A DNA stretch of 64,000 nt from Segniliparus rugosus ATCC BAA-974 (GTDB taxonomy: Bacteria; Actinomycetota; Actinomycetes; Mycobacteriales; Mycobacteriaceae), in NCBI RefSeq assembly GCF_000185725.2, contig NZ_KI391954.1:1336185-1400184 (forward strand), given 5' to 3'. The notes beneath the pieces were generated by a model. It was not told where the DNA came from. It made no database searches and saw only the letters and a list, made by a program, of their open reading frames with translations. Positions 54,715 to 63,444 of this stretch are shown here, piece after piece (position 1 is the first letter of the stretch; every line of letters starts with the position of its first letter). The position numbers and the translations under genes were made by a program.

Positions 54715-54729
54715 ACGCAGATAATAGAG
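54696..54729. promoter_or_regulatory. ArsR operator with 13-base arms spanning -10 and start codon
   Basis: CTCTATTATCTGC (54696-54708) and GCAGATAATAGAG (54717-54729) are perfect 13-base arms with an 8-base spacer. The spacer contains the ArsR start codon, and one arm contains the -10 TATTAT (54721-54726, minus strand). Repressor binding would cover promoter and start together. Confidence 0.85.
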
Positions 54730-54788
54730 GTTCTGTGGCCGGTTCCGCTACCGCTGGACCAGGCACACGCGCGTGATGGGGGAGCGGG

Positions 54789-55592
54789 CTACGCGCGGGC
54801 CCCGCGCAGGAAGGCTTCGGCGAAGATCTCGCAGCTCTCGTGCAGCTCGGGGAAGGCCAGCCCGACCACGTTCTCCGCGGCGGGCCGCAGGGCGGTGTGC
54901 ATCACGACGGGGGCGACCATCTGCTGCATCAGCACGAGCAGCGGCATGTCGCGAATCCGGCCCGCCGCGATCTCGTCGGCGAGCCACCGCCCGAGGCTGG
55001 CGAGCATGCGGGGGGCGGTGTGCTGGGCCAGCGCGCTCACGGCGGGGTCGTTTGGGCGGGCCATCAGCTCGGCGAACATGGCGGGGAGGACCCTCGGCTC
55101 GCGGCTGAACGCCGCCGCGATCCGCCGGTAGACGAGGTGCACGGTCTCCTCGAAGCTGGCCTCTTTGTCGGCAACGGCCTCCTCGATGTCGAGGACCGGG
55201 CCGAACCGGTCGAAGACGGCGCGCAGCAGCTCGTCCCTCCCGCCGAACGTCGCGTAGAGGCTGTGGACCGAACACGCCGCCCTGGTCGCGACGGCCTCAA
55301 GGGTCGTGGCGGACAGTCCGCGCTCGTGGATCAGCTCCGCCGCGGCGAGAGTGGCCCGCTCGCGCACCGGGGCGCGCCCGCCGGGGTCGACCCCGGCGGC
55401 GCGGACGGCGGCGTCCAGCGCGTGCCGCGTGCCGCCGAGGCGGCGCAGCAGCGTGCTGCGCGAGATCCCCGCCTCGCGGGCGACGTCGACCAGCGGCACG
55501 TCGGCGACGTCCTTGCCCAGCGCCTCCGCCGCGCGCAGCGCAGCGCGCACAATGCCGTCCGGCACGGCGGCTCCCGGTCTCGTTGTTGTCAC
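54789..55592 (-). CDS. TetR regulator with two tandem helix-turn-helix domains
   Basis: The 267-residue protein begins with a TetR-like HTH (IVRAALRAAEALGKDVADVP then REAGISRSTLLRRLGGTRHA). A second, better TetR HTH follows at about 80-130 (ATLAAAELIHERGLSATTLE then ATRAACSVHSLYATFGGRDE). A ligand-binding helical domain completes it. Two full DNA-binding domains in one chain are unusual. The GTG at 55592 is chosen because TATACT ends 6 bases upstream. It is divergent from the FAD monooxygenase at 55716 and probably controls it. Confidence 0.82.
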   Translation of the reverse strand: MTTTRPGAAVPDGIVRAALRAAEALGKDVADVPLVDVAREAGISRSTLLRRLGGTRHALDAAVRAAGVDPGGRAPVRERATLAAAELIHERGLSATTLEAVATRAACSVHSLYATFGGRDELLRAVFDRFGPVLDIEEAVADKEASFEETVHLVYRRIAAAFSREPRVLPAMFAELMARPNDPAVSALAQHTAPRMLASLGRWLADEIAAGRIRDMPLLVLMQQMVAPVVMHTALRPAAENVVGLAFPELHESCEIFAEAFLRGARA

Positions 55593-55715
55593 CGCACGAG
55601 TATACCCCTGGACAAAGGAACTCTTATACATGTAATCTTTATTCGAATTTCAAAGGACTTGTTCCGCGCGGAACAGGCTCCACACAATGGGCGAATCCGC
55701 CGGAAGGAGCGAACG

Positions 55716-56975
55716 ATGAGCGAGAAGACAACCTGCGTGGTGGTCGGGGGAGGCCCCGCCGGAATGTTCGCGGGCCTGCTGCTGGCGCGCGGCGGCGTGG
55801 ACGTCGTCGTGCTGGAGAAGCACGGAGACTTCCTGCGGGACTTCCGGGGCGACACCGTGCACCCGTCCACGCTGCGGCTCCTCGACGAGCTCGGCCTGTA
55901 CGGCCGGTTCGCCAAACTGCCGCAGAGCAAACTCGAACGGGTGTCGCTCGACATGCCCGGCGGCAAGGCCGCCGTCGCGGATTTCACCCGGCTGCGGGTC
56001 CCGCACCAGCACATCGCCATGGTGCCGCAATGGGACCTCTTGGACATGCTGGCCGAGGCCGGGCGGGAAGAGCCGCATTTCGACCTGCGCATGCGCCATG
56101 AGGTCGTCGGGCTGCTGCGCGAGGAGTCCGGGAAGATCGCGGGCGTGCGCTACACCGGCCCGGAAGGCCAGGGCGAGCTGCGGGCCGACCTGACGCTCGT
56201 GTGCGACGGGCGCTGGTCCCGATGCCGCCAAGAGGCCGGTCTGGTCGCCCGCGAGTTCCGCATCGGCACCGACATCTGGTGGTTCCGAGCGCCCACAGCG
56301 CCGGGAATCGGCACCGAGCTGCTGCCGCGCTTCAAGGATGGGAAGTTCTTCGGGATCATACCGCGCGAGGGCTATTTGCAGATCGCCCGTTTCATCCGCA
56401 AGGGAGCGGACGCCGAATTGCGAGAGCGCGGACTGGAGACGTTCCGCCGCGACATCGCCGAGGCCATTCCGGAGCTGGCCGGATCGGTCGGCGAGATCAA
56501 GTCGCTGGACGAGGTCAAACTCCTGGACATGCGGGTGAACCGGCTGCCGGTCTGGCACGTCGACGGCCTTTTGTGCATCGGGGACGCCGCCCACGCCATG
56601 TCGGGGCTTGGCGGGGTCGGCATCAACATCGCCGTGCAGGATGCCGTGGCGGCGGCGCGGATACTGGCGAAGCCCCTGCGCGAGGGGCTCCTCTCCCGCA
56701 AGGATCTGGCGGCGGTCCAACGCCGCCGCATGTTCCCCGCCGCCGCGACCCAAGCAGTCCAGGTCTTCGCCCATCGGCGGATCCTCGATCCGATCGTCGC
56801 CGGCGGGACGACGAAGTCCGCGCCGAGCTGGCTCTTGGGCCTGCTCTCCCGCTTTCCATGGTTATCTGTGCTCCCTGCGCGCTTCGTCGGGATGGGCGTG
56901 CGGCCCGAACACGCCCCCGACTTCGCCCGCCGCCCCCAGCTCGCGGACAGCCGGGCGGACGGCGTTCGCGGCTGA
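55716..56975 (+). CDS. FAD-dependent monooxygenase, paralogue of the 26903 gene
   Basis: A 419-residue flavoprotein with CVVVGGGPAGMFAGLLLARG, VVVLEKHGDFLRDFRGDTVH, HIAMVPQWDLLDMLAEAG, the DG motif LVCDGRWSRCRQEAG and IGDAAHAMSGLGGVGINIAV. A GGAAGGAGC site precedes the ATG. The paralogue at 26903 shares long identical segments, so one likely arose by duplication. The divergent tandem-HTH TetR suggests induction by the substrate, which is unknown. Confidence 0.88.
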   Translation: MSEKTTCVVVGGGPAGMFAGLLLARGGVDVVVLEKHGDFLRDFRGDTVHPSTLRLLDELGLYGRFAKLPQSKLERVSLDMPGGKAAVADFTRLRVPHQHIAMVPQWDLLDMLAEAGREEPHFDLRMRHEVVGLLREESGKIAGVRYTGPEGQGELRADLTLVCDGRWSRCRQEAGLVAREFRIGTDIWWFRAPTAPGIGTELLPRFKDGKFFGIIPREGYLQIARFIRKGADAELRERGLETFRRDIAEAIPELAGSVGEIKSLDEVKLLDMRVNRLPVWHVDGLLCIGDAAHAMSGLGGVGINIAVQDAVAAARILAKPLREGLLSRKDLAAVQRRRMFPAAATQAVQVFAHRRILDPIVAGGTTKSAPSWLLGLLSRFPWLSVLPARFVGMGVRPEHAPDFARRPQLADSRADGVRG

Positions 56976-56983
56976 CGGCTCCC

Positions 56984-56989
56984 TAGAAT
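56984..56989 (+). promoter_or_regulatory. Leaderless -10 box TAGAAT
   Basis: The hexamer ends 7 bases before the hydrolase ATG at 56997, only 8 bases after the previous gene's stop. The hydrolase therefore probably has its own promoter despite the tight spacing. Confidence 0.55.
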
Positions 56990-56996
56990 CGTCAAG

Positions 56997-57983
56997 ATGG
57001 TCGGCACAGACGATTCGAAGGCAGCGGGAACGGCGGCCCGCGCCGAGGAGACGGGCTCCGGAGTCGAGCTGCCCGTTGACCCGCAGGTGCGCCAGGCGTT
57101 CTGGTTCCTCGAGCGCATGGCCCCCGCGATCGGGGCCAGGTGGGCGAGCGAGCTGTGGTGCACGGCTCCGGTCGTCGAGCAGAGCCTGCGCATGCCGCCC
57201 GGCGTCGCGGCAGGGGAGCCCCTCGAGGCGTTCTGGGACGGGCACCGCATCGCGGGGGAGTCCTGGGGCGAGGGGCCGAACGTGTATCTCGTGCACGGCT
57301 GGGGCGGGCGCCGTCCGCATCTGGGCATGTTCGTCAAACCGTTGGTGGACTCCGGACACCGGGTGATCGCGTTCGACCTGCCCAGCCACAACGAGTCTGA
57401 ACCGGGGGAGCACGCCCCAGGGCGCACGACCATCGTGGAATGCGCGACGGCGACGGCAGCGATCGTGCGCGAGCACGGGCCCGCGCGGGCGATCGTGGCG
57501 CACTCGCTCGGGGCCAAGGCCGCTGTGCTCGCCGCCGCGCAGGGGATGGCCGTGGAGCGGTTCGTGTTCCTGGCCCCGATGGGCGACTTCGCGCTGTACC
57601 TGGACTTGTTCGCCCGCAGGCACGGCTACGGGCCACGGATCCACGAGCGCCTGCACCGCAGATTGGACCGATGGCTGCGCATGCCGTTGTTCGACACCGA
57701 CATCCCCCGCGCTGCGGCGCGGACTGGGTACCCGCCGCTGCTGCTCGTGCACGACCCGGACGACCCGGACACCCCGTTCTCGGCGAGCGAGCAGATCGCC
57801 GCGTCCTGGCCGGGCGCGCAGCTGCTGGCCACCAAAGGGCTCGGCAAGTTGGCGCACTACCGCATCCTGCGCCACCGCCCCGCGATTGTGGCGGGCGTCG
57901 ACTTCATCGGCCCTGCGGCCGGAGCCGGTTCGGCGGTCTCGTCCGCTGACGCGCGAGGCTCCGCTACGACTCGCCTCCGGTGA
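56997..57983 (+). CDS. Alpha/beta hydrolase
   Basis: A 328-residue hydrolase with oxyanion-side motif [20 protein letters not shown], nucleophile elbow [16 protein letters not shown] (Ser), and a C-terminal region [20 protein letters not shown] containing the likely acid. The final His is in [13 protein letters not shown]. An N-terminal 60-residue extension precedes the core. Similar actinobacterial proteins are annotated only as hydrolases. The 3' end overlaps the convergent phosphatase gene by 20 bases. Confidence 0.82.
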   Translation: MVGTDDSKAAGTAARAEETGSGVELPVDPQVRQAFWFLERMAPAIGARWASELWCTAPVVEQSLRMPPGVAAGEPLEAFWDGHRIAGESWGEGPNVYLVHGWGGRRPHLGMFVKPLVDSGHRVIAFDLPSHNESEPGEHAPGRTTIVECATATAAIVREHGPARAIVAHSLGAKAAVLAAAQGMAVERFVFLAPMGDFALYLDLFARRHGYGPRIHERLHRRLDRWLRMPLFDTDIPRAAARTGYPPLLLVHDPDDPDTPFSASEQIAASWPGAQLLATKGLGKLAHYRILRHRPAIVAGVDFIGPAAGAGSAVSSADARGSATTRLR

Positions 57984-58392
57984 GTTCCTCGGCGAGCGCG
58001 CGCACGCGCGCGGCGATGTCGTCGCGGATCAGGCGCATCCGCTCCTCGCCCTCGATCCCGCGCTGGGAGGGCTCGTCAGTCTCCCAGCGCTCGACGCGCA
58101 CCCCTTCGGGCGGATCGAGCTGGGCGTTCTGGCCGAGGATGACGACGCGGTCGACAGAGCACAAGAGGCCGGGGTCGATGGGCTTGGGACGCTCCCCGGA
58201 CATATCCGCGCCGACCTCCCGCAGGGACCGCGCGGATTGCTCGTTGACCTCAGTCCCCGGATGGGTGCCCCCGGAGTGGACGTCGATCCGGCCCCCGGCT
58301 TCTTTGCGCATGAGCCCGGCGGCCATCTGCGACTTCCCGCTGTTGGTCGAGCACACGAACAACACGGACGGCTTCTGGTGTTCTGGGCTCAT
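57964..58392 (-). CDS. Low-molecular-weight phosphatase/arsenate reductase-like protein
   Basis: A 142-residue LMW-PTPase-fold protein with active loop [19 protein letters not shown]. The nucleophile Cys14 is present, but the conserved Arg of CX5R is Lys20. The C-terminal ETDEPSQRG may supply the general-acid Asp. Actinobacterial relatives with a Lys in this loop include mycothiol-linked arsenate reductases, as I recall, so arsenate transferase is possible; no arsenic genes are adjacent. A CAGGAG site precedes the ATG. Confidence 0.78.
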   Translation of the reverse strand: MSPEHQKPSVLFVCSTNSGKSQMAAGLMRKEAGGRIDVHSGGTHPGTEVNEQSARSLREVGADMSGERPKPIDPGLLCSVDRVVILGQNAQLDPPEGVRVERWETDEPSQRGIEGEERMRLIRDDIAARVRALAEELTGGES

Positions 58393-58499
58393 CGGCGCTC
58401 TGCTCCTGTGCGGGCCAGCTCGTCCGCTGGCGGTTCGCGGTGTGACGTCCCGAGGCTAACGCATGGGCTCCGCCGAGGCCGAGGCGCGGTCGGGGTTCG

Positions 58500-60251
58500 T
58501 CACACCGCGCTCGGCGCCTGCCGCAGGTGCTCGAGGTACGCCCTCCAGCCGCCGAAACCGGTGATGTCCTCGGCCCCGTCGAGAGCGTCGTGAGCGCAGG
58601 CGAAGCCGACAACCTGCCTGCCGTCGGCGAGTTCGACGCTGGTCAGCGCCATGGGAGCGGGAAGGGCGGCGAGGAAGGAGCCGAGCCCAGCCGCCGAGAC
58701 CTGGTAAAGCTCGCCCGAGATGGGGCTGCCCAGGCCCTGGCCGCGCCGGACCACGCCGGGTTTGGGCGGGGCGGTGTCCAACGCGGCGAGCCGATAGGCG
58801 TCGCTGGTGGCGATCTCCCCCGCGAACCTGGCCCCGATGGCTTCGAGCTGCCAGTGCAGCGGCTGCCCGCGCAGGTGCGCTCCGAAAACGGCGAGCTCGG
58901 CGGCGGGCGGGAACAGCAGGGGCGGCGCTCCGGCTCCGACGATCGTGGCGGCGACGTCGAGCGCGACCTGGTCGGCGAAGGCCCCGGCGACGACCATCAC
59001 CCCGAACGGGAGGCCGTCCGAGGTCGGCTGTCCTGGGACGGCGACCGCCGCCATGTCGAGCAGATTGCAGAAGTTGGTGTATGTGCCCATCCGCCGGTTG
59101 ATCGCGACCGGGTCGGCGTGGACCGCCGCGATGGCGGGATGCTCGGTGGTCGTCGGCAGGAGGAGCCCGTCGGCCCCGGCGAGGAGCCGGGCCGCCTCGG
59201 CGCGGGCGGCGGCGAGCGCGCCGAGGTCGCGGGCGAAGCCGGGGCCGGTGGTGTTCGCCGCGGCGCGGATGATGGCCGCGACGGTGGGGTCGAGGTCTTC
59301 GGCGGGCGCCGCCTCGACGAACGCGCCGACCGCCGCGTGGCGCTCGGCCACGATGGCCCCGTCGTAGAGCAAGAGGGCCGCGTCGAGGAGCGGGGCCACG
59401 TCGACCTCGCGCAGCTCCACCGTGTCGGGCAGGGCGGCGAGGGTCCGCGCGAAAGCTTCGCGGTAGGCGGGGGAGAGCGCGGCGAGGTTCGCGGGCGCGG
59501 GGACGGCGAGCGTCGGGCGGCTCGGCGCGGCGAGCTTGGCCTCGGCGGGGACTGCTCTGCTGCGCGGATCCCGAGCTTCGGGCCCGATCATGACGGCCAT
59601 GGCGAGGGCCGCGAGGTCCAGTCCGGCGGCGAACACGGTCACGCTGTCGTAGTCGGCGCAGGCGTGGACGACCCCGTGATTGGGGACCAGGCCCAGGGTG
59701 GGTTTGATCCCGACCAGGCCGTTCAACGCCGCTGGGACGCGCCCGGAGCCTGCCGTGTCGGTGCCGAGGGCGAGATCCGCGATCCCGAGCGCGACGGCGA
59801 CGGCGGAGCCGGAGCTCGACCCGCCGGAGACCAGCTCGGGGCGCAGGGCGTTGCGCACAGGGCCGTAGGGGCTGCGCGTCCCGACGAGGCCGGTGGCGAA
59901 CTGGTCCATATTGGTCTTGCCGAGGACGACCGCGCCCGCGCGGACGAGTCGCTCGACCGAGGCGGCGGTCGTCTCGGGGCGATAGGCGTAGGCGGGGCAG
60001 GCTGCGGTGGTCGGCAGGCCCGCGACATCGATATTGTCCTTGACCGCGACGAGCAGCCCGGCCAGGGGGAGCGTTTCGCCGCGCTCCAGACGGGCCTCGA
60101 CCTCGGCCGAGTCGGCCAACGCGTCGGCCTCCGGGCGCAGGGCGGTCCACACTTCCGGGCGGTCCGCCTCGGCGATGCGGGCGTAAGCCGCTCGGACCCG
60201 CTCGGCCGGCGTGTGGCTCCGGCCGTCCGGAGCCTCGAAACCCGATCCCAT
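58500..60251 (-). CDS. atzF: Allophanate hydrolase (AtzF-type amidase)
   Basis: A 583-residue amidase-signature enzyme with Lys71 in LLVAVKDNIDVAGLPTTAA, the cis-Ser region GGSSSGSAVAVALG near 145 and nucleophile Ser169 in LGTDTAGSGRVPAALNG. A C-terminal domain of about 120 residues (LAVFGAHLRGQPLHWQLEAI, GELYQVSAAGLGSFLAALPA) matches the extra AtzF domain. It splits allophanate into ammonia and CO2, normally after urea carboxylase, which is not in this window. An AAGGAGAGC site precedes the ATG. It lies 24 bases after the GntR gene. Confidence 0.92.
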   Translation of the reverse strand: MGSGFEAPDGRSHTPAERVRAAYARIAEADRPEVWTALRPEADALADSAEVEARLERGETLPLAGLLVAVKDNIDVAGLPTTAACPAYAYRPETTAASVERLVRAGAVVLGKTNMDQFATGLVGTRSPYGPVRNALRPELVSGGSSSGSAVAVALGIADLALGTDTAGSGRVPAALNGLVGIKPTLGLVPNHGVVHACADYDSVTVFAAGLDLAALAMAVMIGPEARDPRSRAVPAEAKLAAPSRPTLAVPAPANLAALSPAYREAFARTLAALPDTVELREVDVAPLLDAALLLYDGAIVAERHAAVGAFVEAAPAEDLDPTVAAIIRAAANTTGPGFARDLGALAAARAEAARLLAGADGLLLPTTTEHPAIAAVHADPVAINRRMGTYTNFCNLLDMAAVAVPGQPTSDGLPFGVMVVAGAFADQVALDVAATIVGAGAPPLLFPPAAELAVFGAHLRGQPLHWQLEAIGARFAGEIATSDAYRLAALDTAPPKPGVVRRGQGLGSPISGELYQVSAAGLGSFLAALPAPMALTSVELADGRQVVGFACAHDALDGAEDITGFGGWRAYLEHLRQAPSAV

Positions 60252-60274
60252 GTGCTCTCCTTGTCTTCTGCCGG

Positions 60275-60979
60275 TCAGTCGGAGTCCATCGACATCGTGG
60301 CCATGGCGCGGGAGACCCGCCCCAGCACGACATCGAGCGACTCGCCGATATGGGCGCGCAGCAGGCGCTGCGCGAGCTCGAGATCCCCGTCCAAGACCGC
60401 GCCCAGAATCTCCAGGTGCTCCGCGATGGTCGTCTCCACCCGCGCGTTCGCCATGAAGTCGAACATGCGCACGTGACGGATGCGCGAGTTGGCCGACGCC
60501 AGCGCCCGTGCCAGCTCCGCGTTCCCCGCCGCCGCGCAGAGGGCCTCGTGGAACCCCTCGTCGCGCACCACGAAACCCGGCTCCTGCGCGGGCGGGTCGT
60601 CCCGCAGCGCCGTCCACTCTCCGCGCAGCCGCAGCAGCGCCGCCCGGTCGTGGGCGAGGCCGGGATTGTCCGCAACGCGCCGCAACGCGCCGAGTTCAAT
60701 CGTCAGCCGCAGCTCGTAGAGGTCGAGGATCTTCGGGATGCTCGGGCGCACGGGGGAGAAGCCGTACTCCTCCCGCCGGAGCAGCCCGTCCGCGCACAGC
60801 AGGCCCAGCGCCTCCCGGACCGGCGTGCGCGACACCCCGAAACGAGCGGAGAGCTTCGGCTCGGTCAGCCGCTCCCCGAATTTGACCGCGCCGTTCATCA
60901 GCTCGTCCCGCAGCGCCCGGTACACCGCCTCCCGGAGGGGCATATCCGGGCCGAGATCTGCGCGCAGCTCTGTCGACAT
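60275..60979 (-). CDS. GntR/FadR family (FCD domain) regulator
   Basis: A 234-residue protein with winged HTH PLREAVYRALRDELMNGAVK then EPKLSARFGVSRTPVREALG, and an FCD ligand domain with helical, metal-ligand-like residues (DEGFHEALCAAAGNAELA and NSRIRHVRMFDF). It precedes allophanate hydrolase in the same direction with a 24-base gap, so it probably controls nitrogen use from urea- or biuret-like compounds. The ATG at 60979 is used; a GTG four codons upstream is possible. Confidence 0.9.
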   Translation of the reverse strand: MSTELRADLGPDMPLREAVYRALRDELMNGAVKFGERLTEPKLSARFGVSRTPVREALGLLCADGLLRREEYGFSPVRPSIPKILDLYELRLTIELGALRRVADNPGLAHDRAALLRLRGEWTALRDDPPAQEPGFVVRDEGFHEALCAAAGNAELARALASANSRIRHVRMFDFMANARVETTIAEHLEILGAVLDGDLELAQRLLRAHIGESLDVVLGRVSRAMATMSMDSD

Positions 60980-60982
60980 ACC

Positions 60983-60990
60983 TGTATACA
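60983..60990. promoter_or_regulatory. TGTATACA palindrome at the GntR start
   Basis: A perfect 8-base palindrome 3 bases before the GntR ATG, beside TAGTGT (a possible -10). The half-site form fits FCD-type GntR operators, suggesting autoregulation. Confidence 0.5.
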
Positions 60991-61224
60991 CTATTGACCA
61001 GCGCGTTTCATGCGCATATCAGCGCGTTACCATTCGGTGAACCCTGCGGGCAGCCAAGAAAGCTCGGTCGCGACCGCACAGCCGGCTCCGACGAGCCGAA
61101 CCCCCATCCTCGCCCGGGGCGCGCCAGTGATCTTCAACAGCGCCGAGAACCCGGACTGGCCCAAGGGCTTGCTGGCACAAGGGCTTGGCGGCCAATCCGA
61201 TCCTGGCGATTTGGCTCGAAGCCG

Positions 61225-61974
61225 CTAGTTGCTGGACCCGCCGTTCATGAGGATCTCCTCGCCCGTGATGAACAGGGCTTGCTCACTGGCCAGGAACTCC
61301 ACGAAGCCGGCAACATCCTCGGCTGTGGCCATGCGGCCGATCGGGATAGTGTCCAGCAGGCTCTTCTTGTAGGGGTCCGTATCGCTGACCCCGGTGAAGA
61401 TGCCAGAGCCGTCGATAGGCCCGGGAACCAGCGAGTTGACCGTGACCTGCCGAGAGCCTAACTCCAGAGCCAACACCCGCACCAGGTACTTCGCCGCGCT
61501 CTTGCTCGTCCCGTACAGGCCGAGCCCCGGCTGCGGCCGCGAGGTCGAGCTCGAAGCGATGTTAATAATCCGCCCGCCGTCCGCAACATGCCGGGCCGCG
61601 GCCTGCATCACGAAGTACGGCCCCTTGGTGTTGACCCGGAACAGCAGGTCGAAGTCCTCTGCGGTCACATCGACAACGGGGATATTCACCTTCTCGACTC
61701 CGGCATTGGCCACCACTATGTCGATCTTCCCGAAAGCGCGCAACGTCTCGTCGAATAGGCGGGCGATCTCGCTCACCTCTGAGACATCGGCCTGCACCAC
61801 GAGTGTTTTGGCCCCGAGCTTTTCAGCTGCCGAGGCGACTTCGTCGGCGGCGGCTTTGTCCCTGGAATAGTTCACCACCACGCTGACGCCCAACGAGGCC
61901 AGGCGCAGCAGGATGGCGCGGCCCAGCCCCTTCGACGACCCGGTGACAATCGCGACCTTGCCCTCAAAACCCAT
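61225..61974 (-). CDS. SDR family oxidoreductase (FabG-like)
   Basis: A 249-residue classical SDR with AIVTGSSKGLGRAILLRLAS, NAG motif VVANAGVEKVNI, IINIASSSTSRPQ, YxxxK in LYGTSKSAAKYLVR, and C-terminal AEDVAGFVEFLASEQALFIT followed by GEEILMNGG. The ATG at 61974 with GAGGAG 7 bases upstream is preferred over the in-frame start 14 codons earlier. Base composition is visibly lower in GC than the neighbours (for example GTTAATAATC), suggesting recent acquisition. It may belong with the decarboxylase locus. Confidence 0.87.
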   Translation of the reverse strand: MGFEGKVAIVTGSSKGLGRAILLRLASLGVSVVVNYSRDKAAADEVASAAEKLGAKTLVVQADVSEVSEIARLFDETLRAFGKIDIVVANAGVEKVNIPVVDVTAEDFDLLFRVNTKGPYFVMQAAARHVADGGRIINIASSSTSRPQPGLGLYGTSKSAAKYLVRVLALELGSRQVTVNSLVPGPIDGSGIFTGVSDTDPYKKSLLDTIPIGRMATAEDVAGFVEFLASEQALFITGEEILMNGGSSN

Positions 61975-62460
61975 CAACTGCTCCTCGCTCGATCTTGTGT
62001 CCTGATTAGGAGTCACTGGCTGCCCAGGGTCATCTCGCTCGGGCGACGGGGTTCACCTCCTATCCAACGGCGAGGTGTAACAATATATGCATACATGCAT
62101 GCCGCGCTTTGCGTCAAACAAATCATTTTTGTTCCAGCACAACCAATTTTTGTCAGCGCTCGAAGACGAGTTTCAAGGGCGGCTGGCCGGCAGCCTGAAC
62201 GCCAGGGCTATGGCCCAGCGCTCAGCGCCCGAATCGCGCGCAAAAGGATCAATACGCCGCGCCAACTACGCCGACTATATTGAGATTGAGCGAACCGCTT
62301 CAAGGCGACAACGAATTGAGCGAAAAGCCAGCATCGCTGGTGCGTGCCATTCGGCGGACCGGGCGAGCGGCGGCCATGCAGTCAGCTTCGGGCTGTGATG
62401 ACAACCGCTGGGCGTCCTGTCTCAATGGATCTGTCGCAGTAGCGAACTCTGACCTGCAGC
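61975..62460. other. 486-base gap with lower GC and T-runs
   Basis: No frame here has a credible start and recognisable product. Runs of T (CATTTTTGTT and CAATTTTTGT near 62125-62155) are unlike the rest of the window. Two dyads are present: CACCTC/GAGGTG (62054-62077) and ATGCAT-AC-ATGCAT (62087-62100). It separates the SDR from the decarboxylase and may be a recombination scar or acquired DNA. Confidence 0.45.
62087..62100. promoter_or_regulatory. ATGCAT repeat dyad upstream of the SDR gene
   Basis: Two ATGCAT palindromes flank AC, about 113 bases upstream of the SDR ATG. Possible regulator site; no assignment. Confidence 0.3.
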
Positions 62461-63444
62461 TCAGCTGGGTATTCCGAAGAGTTCGGCCGCGTTGTTCCGG
62501 CCGATGCGTTCGCGGTCGTTCTCGCCGATCTCGGCGTGGTCGAACCAGGTGGCTGCTTCTTCCATCGTCTCGAAGGGGTAGTCGGTGGAGAACAGCACGC
62601 GGTTCGAGCCGATTTCCTCCATGGCGTTGCGCATGGCGATGGTGCGGAAGTTCCCGCTGGTGGTGACGTAGAAATTGCGGCGGAAGCAGTCGGTGAAGGA
62701 TTGCTCGGTGACGACGCCCATGGGGTTCTTGCCGTCCGGAGAGGCCCAGTGCGAGGTGCGCCAGAGATGGGTGGCCACCAACTCTCCGAGGTGGCCGAGG
62801 ATCACGGTCAGGTTGGGATAGGCGTCGAAGAGCCCGCTGCCGATCAGCCGCAGCGCGTGCAAGCCCGTTTCCATGGAGAACGCCCACGCGGGCCCGAGCA
62901 GCCAGGGGTGCCCCTGGTAGCCGAGCTGCTGGCTGTTCAAGGGGTTTCGCGGGTGCAGGTAGAACGGCACGCCCAGGCGTTCGACCTCTGCCCAGAACGG
63001 CCGGTATTGGGGCAGGTCGTAGTACGTGGCGTTATCGAGGGAACCGATTTGGCTGAATCCGTTGACCAGCGCGCCTTTGAATCCTAGTTCGGTGACGGCG
63101 CGGTTCAGTTCGGCGGCGGCCGCGTCCGGGTCTTGCATGGGCAGCGCGGCGAAGGCCCCGAATCTGTTCGGGTGCGCGGAGACCTGCTCCGCGAGGGCGT
63201 CGTTCGCGTGCCTGGCGACGTCAACGGCCTTCGCGGCCTCTGGGATGGCCTGCACCGCGGGGGCGTTGAGCGACAGAATGCTGTACTCGATGCCGCAGGC
63301 GTCCATCCTGTCGACGCGTTCGCTGTTCAGGTCCAGCAGTTGACGGCGACGTTCGGGCCAGACGTCGGCGGTGAAGTACTCTTCGGAGTCGCCGATGGTT
63401 TGCGGTGTGGCGAAGTGCTCTTCGAGGGCGATCTTGTTTTTCAT
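62461..63444 (-). CDS. Gamma-resorcylate-type decarboxylase (amidohydrolase family)
   Basis: A 327-residue ACMSD-like TIM barrel closely resembling 2,6-dihydroxybenzoate (gamma-resorcylate) decarboxylase. Metal ligands are Glu8 and His10 in ALEEHF, His164 in YLHPRNPL, the His218 region VILGHLGE, and Asp288 in FSTDYPFE. The segments NAPAVQAIPEAAKAVDVARH and GALVNGFSQIGS are typical. It is non-oxidative and reversible, converting 2,6-dihydroxybenzoate to resorcinol. GAAAGGA lies 11 bases upstream of the ATG, which overlaps the esterase remnant stop. Downstream resorcinol genes are not visible. Confidence 0.88.
   Translation of the reverse strand: MKNKIALEEHFATPQTIGDSEEYFTADVWPERRRQLLDLNSERVDRMDACGIEYSILSLNAPAVQAIPEAAKAVDVARHANDALAEQVSAHPNRFGAFAALPMQDPDAAAAELNRAVTELGFKGALVNGFSQIGSLDNATYYDLPQYRPFWAEVERLGVPFYLHPRNPLNSQQLGYQGHPWLLGPAWAFSMETGLHALRLIGSGLFDAYPNLTVILGHLGELVATHLWRTSHWASPDGKNPMGVVTEQSFTDCFRRNFYVTTSGNFRTIAMRNAMEEIGSNRVLFSTDYPFETMEEAATWFDHAEIGENDRERIGRNNAAELFGIPS

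Noticed and set aside
62087-62666. Several small plus-strand frames in the T-rich gap
   Set aside because: No ribosome site, no hydrophobic or domain pattern, and two frames overlap the decarboxylase gene.
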